64,000 nucleotides of DNA. It comes from Combretum micranthum. Taxonomy: Eukaryota > Streptophyta > Magnoliopsida > Myrtales > Combretaceae. Every line of letters starts with the position of its first letter. Position 1 is the stretch's first letter. The stretch lies in assembly GCA_024138025.1 (NCBI GenBank), contig JAMXBD010000056.1, positions 1,302,001 through 1,366,000 of the forward strand, read 5' to 3'. The notes beneath the pieces were generated by a model. The model had not been told where the DNA came from and made no database searches. It saw only the letters and a program-made list of their open reading frames with translations. The position numbers were made by a program, and so were the translations under genes. Below are positions 48,231 through 60,563 of the stretch, in pieces.

Positions 48231-51200
48231 ATTTTAAATACCATTAATGATATTAATCCAATTATTTTTTTTTTTTCCCGCTTCAATCCATCGCTGGAAA
48301 TCAAACTTACAGTAATAGTAATAGAAATGACAGATTAATAGTAGTAGATGGACAAATCTTGCCCCGTTGGATTTAATCAATCGGCATGATTTTTTTATTT
48401 TATTTTAATTGGCATGATTATTGATTAGCAGGTGATTCAATTCATGTGGGCTTGGACTTCGACTTGTGTTGTTCATCACGTGTCATTGGACTGGACCAAG
48501 ACATAGACGAAGAAACATTAAAATATTGCTCTTCCTGGGCTTTTGTTGTAGGGATATGCCCAAATATTATATTTTGCCTTTTTATATAGTAAAATATAGT
48601 AGAAAATACTGAAAGATAGATAAAGAATGTATTGACACATACTAGTACATTCTAGGAAAGTTTTAGACGCTTTTAATATTTTTTATAATTTCTTTGTTGT
48701 TGGGTTAGAGGGAAGGCTAACATATTATATATATATATATATATATATCATTAAAGAGAAAAATATAAAAAAAAAAAAATACCATCTTCGAATCGTATAG
48801 CGTGTTCTTAAGTCTTTCGCATTTGGAAAATTCTCAGTGTGTTTGTCGTATTACAGGAAATGGAAAACCATTGTTCCTTATTCACTTTCACGTCCAATAA
48901 AATTTCAACCAGTTCCTTCCATTTAATCGATCTTACAATAGTTTAACCATCATTAAACTCTCATTCTTCATCACATCCAGCAATACATTATAGTTAGGAA
49001 TGTAAACCCACAACCCCGTTACAAGTTCCTCCTTAAACTTGGATTTTGCTAATGATCTTATAATCTATTAGCATCTTCTTGATTTTCCATTTGAGAAGAT
49101 CTAGGTTCAAAACTCTTTTCCTATTCCTATTGTAATTGAAAAAAAAAACAAAAACAAAAAACAAAAACAAGATCGAATTGTGGTCTTGAATATGTGTGTT
49201 GGAAGTTGGAACATTGTTTCGATCATGGCCCCCATCAATTAGCTGCTTGACTTCTATTGGGCCATCAATTATCTGTGTTAAACGTGGACTCTCAATTTGC
49301 ATGTTGGACCAATATTTGAGTTTCTAGTGTGGGCTATCGTCAGTTTCTTGATATTGATGACTTTATTAATTTCGGGCGTCGAGTCGACCACAAAGTCATA
49401 TCAGACCGGATTTTTCCTTTTCCAGTTGGAAGAAATTAAAAGCCCAAAGTTTGATTTAACATCTTGAAAAATTCATTCATAATTAGTGATTCTGTTCATA
49501 TATTGCCTTAAAAAATAATCAATAAGTGCGAATCATATCAAATTTAAAGTTATTAACTAAAATAAACGAGTTTGATCCGTAATATATGACTCCGATCCAT
49601 CTTCACATGATCATCCAGCTTGATGCATAATCACTTGGCTCAGGCTATTATATCCTACTCCTAACAATCTTATGAAGTGACCAAGCCATCGGATACCTAC
49701 TACTTCAACGATTGTCATGACATGAACAAACTCCATGAATATGCATCCGTTCTTGCTTATTGCCAATTAATATTCTCTCATAAGTACCCTCTTTGGGGTT
49801 ATTCATGGTCCTTTTCACAATACCTTGCCAATACTCTACTTCTTTGTTTACTTATTATTACCTTCATGATACTAACTTAACTATCAAAGTGGTTGCATCA
49901 GACAATATCTGGTGATCAATGACCTATTTTTGCTTTGCAGGTCCAATCATTAATAATGAACATCTAATCCACTATATTGGTAAAATCAAGGCAACAACAG
50001 GTGCAATCACAATACCAATTGATTTTCCAACAATTTAGTCCATGATTGTATTTCTTTGAGGTTTTAGACATCTGCATTTACTAGAGTAGTTTAGTTTTAG
50101 TTTTTACATTTAAAAATAAAATCAAATCTTCTCAATTTGCTTAGATATAAACCAATTAATAGAGTTGGTTGGTAGCATACCATTTTCTATTGATTGTGAC
50201 CTTCATTGGTCACCGCTAATCTATGTCTATCAGTGGTTTTTGTGCATAAATTGAGTTTTCTTTGAATGTTAATTTGAAATAGCTTAAAATCATAAAATAA
50301 AGCTATTTCAATGGTTGAAGAAGTTTAAGGAATTTGAAATTTTCTTAGCTATAGGGAAATGTGTAAAATAAAGCAGCATAGAAGTCTTATCGATCTCTTG
50401 ACCAAACACACAAATTCAAAGTTATATGATTTCTCACAAATTAATTAAAATAACAAAAAAAATAAAATAAAATAAACTTTTTGCAGATGATAATTTGTTG
50501 GTAGAGACTTTATGGGCCTGTGACTTAAGAAGCATTGTTAGTGGTGCATCGGCTATTGGTCCGATGCAACCACTCAAATATTTAAGTCAGTATGGAGCGT
50601 GAGAGAATCAAGGGAAAACATATTCTACTTTTTTTCTTATTAGGCTAAGTAGTTTACCTTGAGTCATCGAGTACTATTTATAGATATGGCCATACTAGAA
50701 TGAGGTCTACAAAATATCCTTCTGTTATTTGGTGTGGTCCCCAGATGGCTGCTAACTTGGACATGAGATGGCAAGAGTAGACTTTTGTGAAGGGTGGATA
50801 GAGAAGGATAGGGATTAATTTTTTTGCCATCCTCTGGAGAGGTTTAAGTTATCCTTCTAGAGATATTGAGAACCAGAATGACATGGTGAACCTCCAAAAT
50901 GGTGAAGAGTAACAAGGAGATGTTGGTCAACAAGGCAGTAGCTTGGCCGGAGGAGGAAATCCAGGTGGAAGAATATCCTGGATTGAGTCTCTAATTATGT
51001 TAAAGGTTCTAAGTAGATTAGTAATTAGGGTCATCGGCCAAGATGACCAAGAGCCCACAATAGCCTTTTGAAATTTTGTGGGTGATCCACTTTGTTAGTG
51101 TTGGGCTTCTAGCCGAGTTATGTCTATCAATAAGATCAAAATGAAAAGCTAATAGAATAAAAATAAATAAACTGGCAAATAAATTTTTAAACTAAATGTA

Positions 51201-53930
51201 CAACTATGGAGCGATAAAAATTTCATTAGTTTAAAACTATAAGTACGTAGGTCATAAAATATAATCCAGAAAATTAACTCTAGATATTTTTCCACAAGGA
51301 TTAATTACTAGGTGCCAAATCAAAATTAAAATATAAAATTATCTAGGAAAAATCAAAGTATACTATAAAATTAAAGGAAAGAACACGAATAAATTGATTG
51401 GATCGAAGCAGGAATCTTGACTCACGGCATATGGTACAAAGGCAATCTCACTTTTGACCTGTGCAAGATTTGATTAGGAATTTAAGTGAAAATTCATTGG
51501 GATCCTTACATCTCCAAAAGCTGCGGCTATGTAATTATTAAAACTAATTGTAGATTGAGCTAGGGATTCAAGGGTTTTCTACAAATAATTACGTTGAATT
51601 GACTAATTTCAAAATAATTAAAAACTAAAAGATTTCCTTCTTTTGCTTCTGTTCTATTTTATTTGTATGTTCCTATTTTTTTAGTGTCTTATCGTATCTT
51701 ATCGGATATTGTATTTGTAGTGGGATTGGGTGTTATATATTTTAAAGAAGTGGATTAAACTTTCTAATAAATTATAAGTCCTATACAGACGAAGGCATAT
51801 TTGTGGACATTATACTTTTTCACTTTTGTTTTGTGACCGGATTTTTTCTAAGTGAAAGATATCTTAGATTCGAATCTTCATATCCTCAATATAATGGAGA
51901 AAAAAAAGGAAAGAAAAAAACTTGTGGAGGGTATAGCTTGATGCGGTTTGAATGAAGAATGTTTTGGAAATATTAACAAATCCAAGTTATGAAAATATAT
52001 TTACTTAAAAAATAATAGAAAATTTTTAGATTTTATGGACATTTTTATAGGATATAAGTTTTAGGATAATTTAAGGTTCCAGTGGATAAACTTTCTTTCA
52101 AAATCTGGGAACCATCATGTAGAGATGGATATAAGTCAGATTTTCGACCTTTTGAAGCAAAATTTTATAATACATCTCGGCATCCCATCGACAAGTCAAT
52201 CCAACTCGATCAATCATATTATTGACTGATAAAAATAATAGATTAAAAAGACAGTAAACCATTTAAACTAGGAAAGGAGAAAAAATAAAATAAAATAAAA
52301 GAGCCCAAAAAAAAAAGGAGGGTAGGAAAAAATAATGATTTTATATGGAAACAAAGTATATTTTTGGTATTGCTTAATCGATTTTATTTGCTTCTAATAT
52401 AGGTATGGTTTTTGCTATACTCTTATTTAGTTGGTTTACAAAGCAAAATTATATAGGATGCTACCATTAAAATATTTGATTTATTCTAATACTTAATGAC
52501 CTTGTTTCCTTGAATAATCAATCTATATACATCGAATTTTATTTGCTTCTAATATAGGTCAATTACTTTATTATTATTATTATTTTGGCATGCGGACCAA
52601 TTGGGAAAAAGGGTGCGCTACTTCGTTTGTTGAATCAATCTGGTAGTTTGGCCAATCTTATTTTGAGGCCAACTTGGCCCAATTATTGTTTTTTTTTTTT
52701 TTTTTGAATTTCAATTCTTGTTATTAGTTTACCCATTTGTTTTGGGCCATAACTGATTTTTAATTTGCTCAAACGGGCTTAAATGGTAAGAATTCTTGCT
52801 TGGGGAAATGTAGAAGCCCATCTAATTTCGTAAAAATTTTCCCGAAATAATTCATTGACTTACTCAAAACCTAATCAACCCCTTTGATGAAATTCCAATT
52901 TAGGAATAGATGGCGTATTTCCAATTGACTTTTAGGCCATTAGTTCATTTATTTGGAATAAGCTCATGAGGTAATTAATTGTCTGTACCGTTGCTGGAAC
53001 TTTTTTTAGATTTGGTTATTGAAGTACAATCTAATCCTTATTTTATTATGCAACCACAATCCCTTTCGTTGGTTCACCATTCTGGCCCATGGTTAAAAAA
53101 TTATGCTATTAAACTTTTGGAGCATGCAAATTACATTGTAGTTTAGTGACATTTTTCTGGGGTCCTTCTCTTCCTTGTTGTAATGAAAAAAAAAAAAAAA
53201 ATTGGAATATGTTGGAATGAAAATTATGGTCGTTTAAATTTTCTAATATATCATACTTTATTTTTAACATCAAATAAGCCTAGGATAGTTTAGTTTGTCG
53301 TTTAAATGGACTCAAAAGTACACCACAATTCTCCAGATTTTTCTTCTGTTTGTGACGGCACCACATGCATGTGGTGTTAGTGGATTTTTTCTGGTTAATT
53401 ATTTTGCATTGTTCTCAACTCCTTATTCGAGATAATATATATATATAAAGTAATACTATGATACGAGTAGTGTTAAGGACAAGTGAGTGAGTAGGAGACC
53501 TAAGCACTTGCAAGACTTTTAGTGTGACAGGTATTACAAATTAAAGATGATTTGAGTCAAAATAGTAACAAATGGTAACAGTATACCAATACTAGTCGTA
53601 TAACACATAAACTAACAAAAAGATTACAGTATAAAACTAGAAGAACAAATGAAAAGGGGCCTCCTGGTTCTTGAAACTTAGTCTTGAGTTTTGGAGTAGC
53701 TGGCATTCGAAGTTCAATAATTTCTTCATTTTTCCTTGCATTAAACACAAAATCAAAACGCTAGATTAGATTACAAAATAGTTAAACACATCATTCAAAC
53801 CCTAACTAGATCTACACTTGATTGCAGAGACTGGGCACAAGAAGAGATTAATACAATTAGAAAGATAGATTAGCCATAAGTGTTCGAGTTACTTGATTCC
53901 GACGAGTCATTCAAGATGGAGCTATAGAGG
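48231..53930. other. Long unassigned AT-rich stretch
   Basis: Read on both strands. It contains an (AT)n run at 48726-48748, A/T runs, and short open frames (49033-49302, 49677-49880, 53557-53748) without a recognisable family or splice partners. A somewhat GC-richer patch at 50500-51110 lacks a usable frame. Most of it is probably old transposon-derived DNA. Confidence 0.4.
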
Positions 53931-53934
53931 ACTT

Positions 53935-54330
53935 AGGTTATGTTTAATGGGTATAATAGATTGGTTATAAAGAGTATTAGGTGTCAAAGATTTAAATTTA
54001 ATGGTCTATTATGTCTAAAGGAGCTTAAGAATGCTTATAGGGCTAATTTATGGTTTTGGTAAGTTGAACAGTCAAATGGGTGGATTTAGCATTGTAGGCT
54101 GTTTAGGATTACATTTGAAGGGTATAATTGATTGGTTATAAAGAGTATTAGGTGGTAAAGAATTAAATTTAATGGTCTATCTTTATTAGATCTAAAGTTG
54201 CTTATGAATGCTTATGGGAGTATGGGACTACTAATTTATGGTTTTGGAAACTCGAATATGTTGAATGGGTAGATTGTGGGTTGTTTGGGATTAGTAATGT
54301 GAAGGTGCATATGATTGGATTATAATGATA
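53935..54330. repeat. Degenerate tandem repeat, period ~170-185 bp
   Basis: GGGTATAATAGATTGGTTAT at 53949 recurs as GGGTATAATTGATTGGTTAT at 54119, and again, weaker, near 54303. In between each unit has TTAAATTTAATGGTCTAT, GAATGCTTAT and CTAATTTATGGTTTTGG in order. The unit length is satellite-like but only two to three units exist. Confidence 0.85.
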
Positions 54331-55479
54331 TTTATACGTGTTTTAATTTTAACGTATTAGAAGCATTACATAGTAATAAAGGATAATTTGATAAGTTTTG
54401 TTAAAGATGTTGGACATAGTTGTGGTAATTTGGAATAAATGAGTAACAAAATGGCACATGATGCTATAGAGAACCAGTGCATAAGCAGCCTATGTAGAAA
54501 TATTATTGGATGCCTACATTGTTTTGCTAAAGAGATAAGTAATGTTAAAACATGGTAATTATTTGTCCAGTACTTCAAAAAATAAGTTGCTATATAATTT
54601 ACAAAGCAACCAAGGACAATCCAAGAAATAGAATTAGTCACTGTTTAGATCCTTATTGTAAATTGTGATATACTAATAGGCCATGAGAAGAACAATTAGG
54701 GCAGAATAGGAAACTGACGCAATTCTTGACAAGGAATAGCAGGCTCCTTGTAGTTTCAACATCACAAAATAATAGAGGCAAATAAAGAATTTAAAACCAT
54801 TGATGTTGAATAGTGGGTGTTTAGCTTAGTTTTAACATAATCAATCTAACACTAAATACTTGACCTCAGAATTATACAATCTGACATGTGCTTTGATAAC
54901 TAACCTCATAATTAGACAAAATAATATTTCCATCGATGGAGAGTTGTCAAGTTAACATGATATTAGTGTACATTTGAAACTTTAGAGTCATTATGCATCT
55001 TTTCTTATTCCTTATTGGTCAACACTATAAAATGAAAAATTAAAATATTGAAAAATATATGGTTACTATAATAAAGGAAACTTAATTTGATCAGTAAACA
55101 ACATGATCAATAAATAACTAAACGCATATTAGATACTAACTCGGCTATTGATAAGGAGTAAAATCACCTACATCATCCATACAACTATTGGACTCACTAT
55201 TAGCTTTTCCTATTGATGTTGCATCCACAAACAATCCTTCCATAGTCCAATCTAATCAAACTCACTTCCCCACCTTCTTGTTGGTCATAGAGGCTAGAAG
55301 CATCACTTTACAAGTTTATTTCTACATGAACTCTCATACACACACACACACATATGCCCCTGTCAGAAGAGTCACATGTTAATTTTTAGCTATGACATGT
55401 TGTTGCCGCCCTTTATCAACTGCATCTTTTACATAAAATGCTTGATGTACTTAAAATACAAGTATAAAAGATTCGTGAC
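54331..55479. other. Unassigned AT-rich stretch
   Basis: No exon, domain or element end recognised. A short (CA)n run lies near 55338-55352. The frames at 54366-54641 and 55188-55382 have no family resemblance. Confidence 0.4.
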
Positions 55480-56848
55480 TAGAACAGTGCAAATGGATTG
55501 AGGCCCATTAGCCGAGCCATTCAACTTGCTATAAAAGCAAGATTAAGGTTTTTCAGCCATTTAAAAAGTATGCCAAATGTACTCGGCTCATTCAATCCAC
55601 GAATTAAAGTGGGTTGGCTCGATCCGGAGGTCAACTCGCTAATCTATATTTATTTTTGAAAAAAATTCTACCATAAAAGTTAAATTTTGAAAAAAAAATA
55701 TTTATATGCATAATATATAAAAAAAAAAAAAGGAACCACTTTCGAAGGATAAGGAAACATAAAAATATTTTAGCTCCACTTTTTTTTATAATAACCATAT
55801 CCATTGTCTAGAACACACAAACACAATCATAATCCACAAATTCACTAATTTTATATGGTATTCATTTGATATATCTTAAATTAAAACATAATATTAAGAG
55901 TTATTTAATTTGATTTATTGATCTTGTAAGATAAACATTATTGGTCTTATAAGACATTAATTAACTTGATGATTACTTTTATTAAAATGAAACTATAATT
56001 TTCTATATTCAAATTAAATAAATCTAAATATTTCTAAAAATTACATATATCCAATGAAATGAAAATCATATGGAAGAATAAAACTAACAATGGAAATATC
56101 ATTTTTTTTTTCTAACTTTGGAAAGTTGGTGCATCATGATTAAAAAATAAAAAGTAAATACTAAAACAAAGGAATAAATTATGTTTGCACTTCTTTTGTC
56201 TACATCCACACATGTTACGTACTCTGAGATGACTAAATTAGTGATAAAAATAACAAATATATGAAATCACAATTCATAATAACAATATAAGTTAAATTAT
56301 TCTCATGAGTATATTACGTATAAACAACCCTTACATCACATACGTGAAGTTAAATTATTGTCATAAGTATATTTCGACTAACTAATCCTCACATCATATA
56401 TGCGAAGTATAATTGAAAGACAAAAATTTTTAGGGTGCCATGAATGGTATTGAACAAGGTTCAACACACTTAAGATTGTTCTTTAAATTTGTATGATTTT
56501 ATTTTAAAAATATAATATAATAATAGTAGGTTGATGGGTTAGCCCATAAAATCCAAAATGGATTAAATTGGTTGAGTTGAGCCATTTAACCCACAAAGCA
56601 AATGGGTAAAATAGCCAAAAAAAATAATGATTAAATTTGTTGAATTAACCCATTTAACCCATAAAGCAAATGGTAAAATATCCAAGTTTGTGGGTTAGCC
56701 CGTTTAATCCACCACTCTGCGTGGCTAGTTTAGGGTTGATAAAGTTTGACACATTCATTAAATGAGTCATAATGTGTTGGCATGATTAATCTATAGGCTA
56801 AAACAAATTAAGTCGAATTGGTTCATTTAAGCCACTTGCATAGCTCTA
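55480..56848. mobile_element. hAT-type nonautonomous element, 1.37 kb
   Basis: Left end TAGAACAGTGCAAATGG and, inverted, right end TAGAGCTATGCAAGTGG match at 13 of 17 positions. Subterminal AACCCATTTAACCC / GGGTTAGCCC motifs are numerous near the right end and inverted on the left. The flanks TTCGTGAC and TCTGTCAC agree at 5 of 8 positions, so the duplication is decayed. No transposase frame is visible in the AT-rich core. Confidence 0.7.
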
Positions 56849-57090
56849 TCTGTCACAATAACTTTGATTGTGGTCAACTAATATGAAACCTTGATTGCCA
56901 AGTTGCATCCACCCAATCACATTCAAATAGCACACTTTTTTGTCTTAAAAATAATGTAATTCAATGTTATTCTTTGAAACTCTATATTCACTTATATCTC
57001 CAACAATAAGACCATCACTATTCACTAGCACTTAAGAAACTCATTGTTTTTGCGATAGCAAACACACCACCATTTTGAAATATTTAACAT
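56849..57090. other. Short spacer
   Basis: AT-rich sequence between two elements. No feature seen. Confidence 0.4.
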
Positions 57091-57093
57091 ATC

Positions 57094-57139
57094 TATATTT
57101 ATTCCCTCTTCCAAATCTCTACTACCCCTATATCAACCA
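57094..57139 (+). repeat. Left copy of ~45-bp direct repeat flanking the long-TIR element
   Basis: The phrase ATTTATTCCCTCTTCCAAAT, then CTCTACTACC and ATATCAA, recurs on the right side of the element at 58577-58622 with five or so changes. Confidence 0.8.
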
Positions 57140-57141
57140 TT

Positions 57142-58577
57142 TTGAAATTGGGTTAATTACTTTCATGATATCTGAACCTTTTCGATATAACGAAATTGTA
57201 TCTAAAAATAATTTCGTCCCAAAAATACCTAAACTTTTTAAATTTTGCACTAGTGATACTTTTGACCAAAATCTGACCAAAAATCCGATGATACGCTGAT
57301 GTGGCAAATCATATATCTTAAAAAATATATTTTGATTTCCAAATAAGCAAATATATTCTTTCTTTTTTTTTTTCCATAGACTCCTCTCTCTCTCTCCCCC
57401 CCTACTTTCTTCTTCTTCATCAACCTTTCTAATTCCTCTCTATAATGCTTCTCCCCCTCTAAACCAAACCAAACTCCGACCTCCACCACCTTCATACACC
57501 ATATCTTAAAGAGGTTGACCCAAGATGAAACTTCGATAACTCTACGAACTTAACCCACATTAGACGCGTACACATGAAATGCCACTCTACACTAAACACT
57601 AAGACAACAACATCTCTTGAACCAACGACCACTAACACGTTAACTACCTCTGATGACCCTCAACACCTCTATCAACCTTTACATACAACTCCAACACCTT
57701 AACCATACCCCACAAATCACCACCACCAATTCGCTCCAATAAACCCAAAGTGACCCATCTCCACCTCCTTAGGTCGAAAACTGAACCCAAAACACTGAAC
57801 TACTCATTTTCATCTATTGTGTGTTGAACTAATCAAAAAGAGCGAGATCCATCAAACCCATGTTCTTTTAGCCTTGACTTTGATCCCAAAATTGACCTTA
57901 ATCCAATCGGATGTTCAAGTCCTAGGTCCAGATTCGAAGAAATACCTATTGTTCGACCCTAATCCAACCCTTTCTGGTTGATCTAATATTTAGTAGACAA
58001 CAATGGGTGGTGCAGGTTAGTGTTCAACGGTGGTTGGTTTGACTATGGTGATGGGTTTCAGTGTAAATGGTGGTGTGTGTGTTTAATTTCTTCTAGTTTT
58101 GTAGTGCTTGGTATTGTGGTGGTTCGAAGGTGGAGCTGTGGGTTTGTACGCGTTCTACGTGTGGTATTGAAGGTCGTGGTGGAGTTGTGGGGTGTTTATA
58201 GTAGTTGTGGTGGCGTTGAATTTTTTGGTGGTTGCAAAGTTAGAGAGAGGAAGATGAGAAGTTGAAGAAGAACGGAATGGGAGGGGGAGGTGGGGGGTAG
58301 GTGAGGGAAGGGAGGAGGGAGAGAGAGAGCGATGGAGAAGGATTCTATGGGGAAAAAAAGAAATATATATATATATTTGCTTACGTGGATATTAAAATAT
58401 TAATTTTCAATATATAAATATGATTTGCCATATCAACATACCATTGAAATTTTTGGTCGAATTCCAACCAAAAGTACTACTAGTGCAAAATTTAAAAAGT
58501 TTAGGTATTTTTATAAACCAAAATTTTTTTAGATATAATTTCGCTATACTGAAAAAATTCAGGTACCATCATATCCT
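57142..58577. mobile_element. Element with ~350-bp terminal inverted repeats
   Basis: The left arm (57142-57470) returns inverted at about 58260-58577. Matches include ACCTAAACTTTTTAAATTTTGCACTAGT-type text (57230-57257 against 58473-58500), GCAAATCAT (57304 against 58420) and CCATAGACTCC / GGATTCTATGG. The arms extend into a CT-rich/GA-rich pair. Long arms are typical of Mutator-like or fold-back elements. The unique core of about 0.8 kb (57480-58240) changes from CA-rich to GT-rich and could be captured DNA; its frame at 58020-58265 has no known domain. Confidence 0.75.
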
Positions 58578-58622
58578 ATTTATTCCCTCTTCCAAATCTC
58601 TATTACCTTCATATCAATACAA
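58577..58622 (+). repeat. Right copy of ~45-bp direct repeat flanking the long-TIR element
   Basis: Carries ATTTATTCCCTCTTCCAAAT, then CTCTATTACC and ATATCAA, paired with the copy at 57094-57139. It is far longer than an ordinary transposon target duplication. Confidence 0.8.
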
Positions 58623-58955
58623 GACTGAAGCCTAGATTTGACTCAACTTTTCTTAACACATACTTTTGAAATAACCCAATAATAATATGAGTCACGAGAT
58701 GCTAATTAATGGCTTACATACGTATCCTTTTACATTTAATATACATTACATCCGCCAATAAAGAATTCTAATGCCTTTGGTATTATGTAATCATAAAATA
58801 CAAGACAATTATACATGACTTTTTGAACGAGTCTTTAGTAATTATCTATATAACCTAATACGATAAATACCATCGTCTAAGTCTTACATATAAGCCTTAC
58901 TTTTGATTACACGTACAATACAACACAATGCAAGTCTTATTAGAATTTATAAAGG
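58623..58955. other. Unassigned AT-rich spacer
   Basis: No frame or element end recognised between the long-TIR element and the next hAT-type element. Confidence 0.4.
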
Positions 58956-58963
58956 GATATTAA

Positions 58964-59689
58964 TAGGTGTGTGCAAAAAAAATCGAATATTTAGAATAAT
59001 CGAATCGAAATCAGAAAATCAATCCAAAAAAAAAAAGGTAAACCGATCCATCGGTTTCGATTTAGGATTGGAGTTTTTAATTTTTTCGGTTTTTAGTTTA
59101 TAGAACAAGAAACCGATGGTTTTGATTAACTACTCCATTTTAATATATATAATTTAATATAAATAATCGAATATTATAACTTGTTGAGTGTATTTATATT
59201 GAGTTAAATACATCCTCTTTTGATTTGACATGGATCCAAATTAACAAAAAAAATATGTATATAATATCCAAATTGACAAAAAAAAATGTACAAACTGATT
59301 GTATGATGAGCTAGAAAGCTTTTGGCGAACTTATATCTCTTTTTATAAAGATTTATTAATTATTATTTAGTGGAAAGAGGGAGTATATAGTATAGATAAA
59401 TACATGACCATGCTAAGATTAACACAATTTATAATATATTTTATAATTATTTTGTTAAAAATATAAATAATCGGATATTAAAGGTTTCAAACTCTTAACC
59501 CTATTTCATTCTCCATAGATTGCACTATCATGTAAAATGGTTAAAAACCAAAAAAAAAAAAAAAAATTAACTATTAAACAATTAACCATTTATAATGGAT
59601 GATTTAATTGAAATTAAAATACCGATCATTTCGATTAGATACAAAACATAGGATCACGAACCGATTAACCGAACCATGAACACCCTCTA
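58964..59689. mobile_element. hAT-type miniature element with perfect 8-bp target duplication
   Basis: GATATTAA occurs at 58956-58963 and 59690-59697. The left end TAGGTGTGTGCAAAAAAAA and, inverted, the right end TAGAGGGTGTTCATGG are imperfect inverted repeats. AACCGAT/ATCGGTT motifs cluster at both sides. The 726-bp body is AT-rich and has no transposase frame. Confidence 0.9.
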
Positions 59690-59697
59690 GATATTAA

Positions 59698-60563
59698 TAA
59701 CTAAAATAAAGAAAATATATAGATTTGCTTGTTTCATCTGCATATAGGTGGCATACAAACATTTTCAAATAGATATAAGTAAAAAAATATACTCATAAAA
59801 AGATCAAACAAGTCCGATACAGATCACATATATAAAAAATATAATTCTAGATCAAACACTAATATAAATGAAATACAGACCATCCAACAAACCCATATAT
59901 AAATGATCTACATCCACCCTTTTATTCTACAATTTCCAAATTTCTACTCTACATACAAACTTGCGATTCCCTTTTTGAACTCTCCACCTCAATTTCTCTA
60001 CTTCATTGTCTCCATAACTCTACACACATAAAGGTATGTACTACTAGCGCTAGCGCTAGCCAGCCATTTTCATCCCAAGCTGGTCATGCTTGCAAGATCA
60101 TATACCCGATTGATTTACAAAGTGACAGTTACCGGAAGGTGGAATCTTCATTACCATGCTCGTGGAATCTTCATGACCACACACGAAAGTAGCAAGTGTA
60201 AGTGCAGATGTATGCACAGACCCCTCAAACACCATCCTTTCCTAAAGATATCATACAGATTTACACAAGTACGCGATTACTCACTATCAGCACTTAACAG
60301 CTACAAATATGAAGAAAGTAAATATAAGACATGTTGCTTAGAACATATTAAACAAGAAAGAACATACGGCTCTTGTGTTACTTTAGAACATATTGCAATT
60401 CAATAAATGGTGTACAAGGAGTGGACTGCCAAGTCCAATTCTCTATCATTCTGTTAAGCTAAGCACACAAGCATTTACAAAATATAGAAACCAATCTTCA
60501 GAAATAAGGGTGTAAATCATTAGAATTATAAGTGTCATTTACAGAAAGTTAGTTGCAACTCGG
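59698..60563. other. 3' flank of the receptor pseudokinase gene
   Basis: Presumed 3' untranslated region (minus strand, below 60564) and intergenic DNA. The plus-strand frame at 60086-60406 lacks family resemblance and is not called. A 16-bp perfect palindrome, CTAGCGCTAGCGCTAG, lies at 60044-60059. Confidence 0.45.

Noticed and set aside
54366..54641. 91-codon minus-strand hydrophobic frame
   Set aside because: AT-rich composition explains the hydrophobic residues; no splice partners or family signature.
58020..58265. 81-codon plus-strand Gly/Val/Trp-rich frame
   Set aside because: It lies in the GT-rich core of an inverted-repeat element; composition alone explains it.
60086..60406. 106-codon plus-strand frame near the receptor gene
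   Set aside because: It overlaps the presumed 3' untranslated region of the receptor gene on the other strand and shows no domain.
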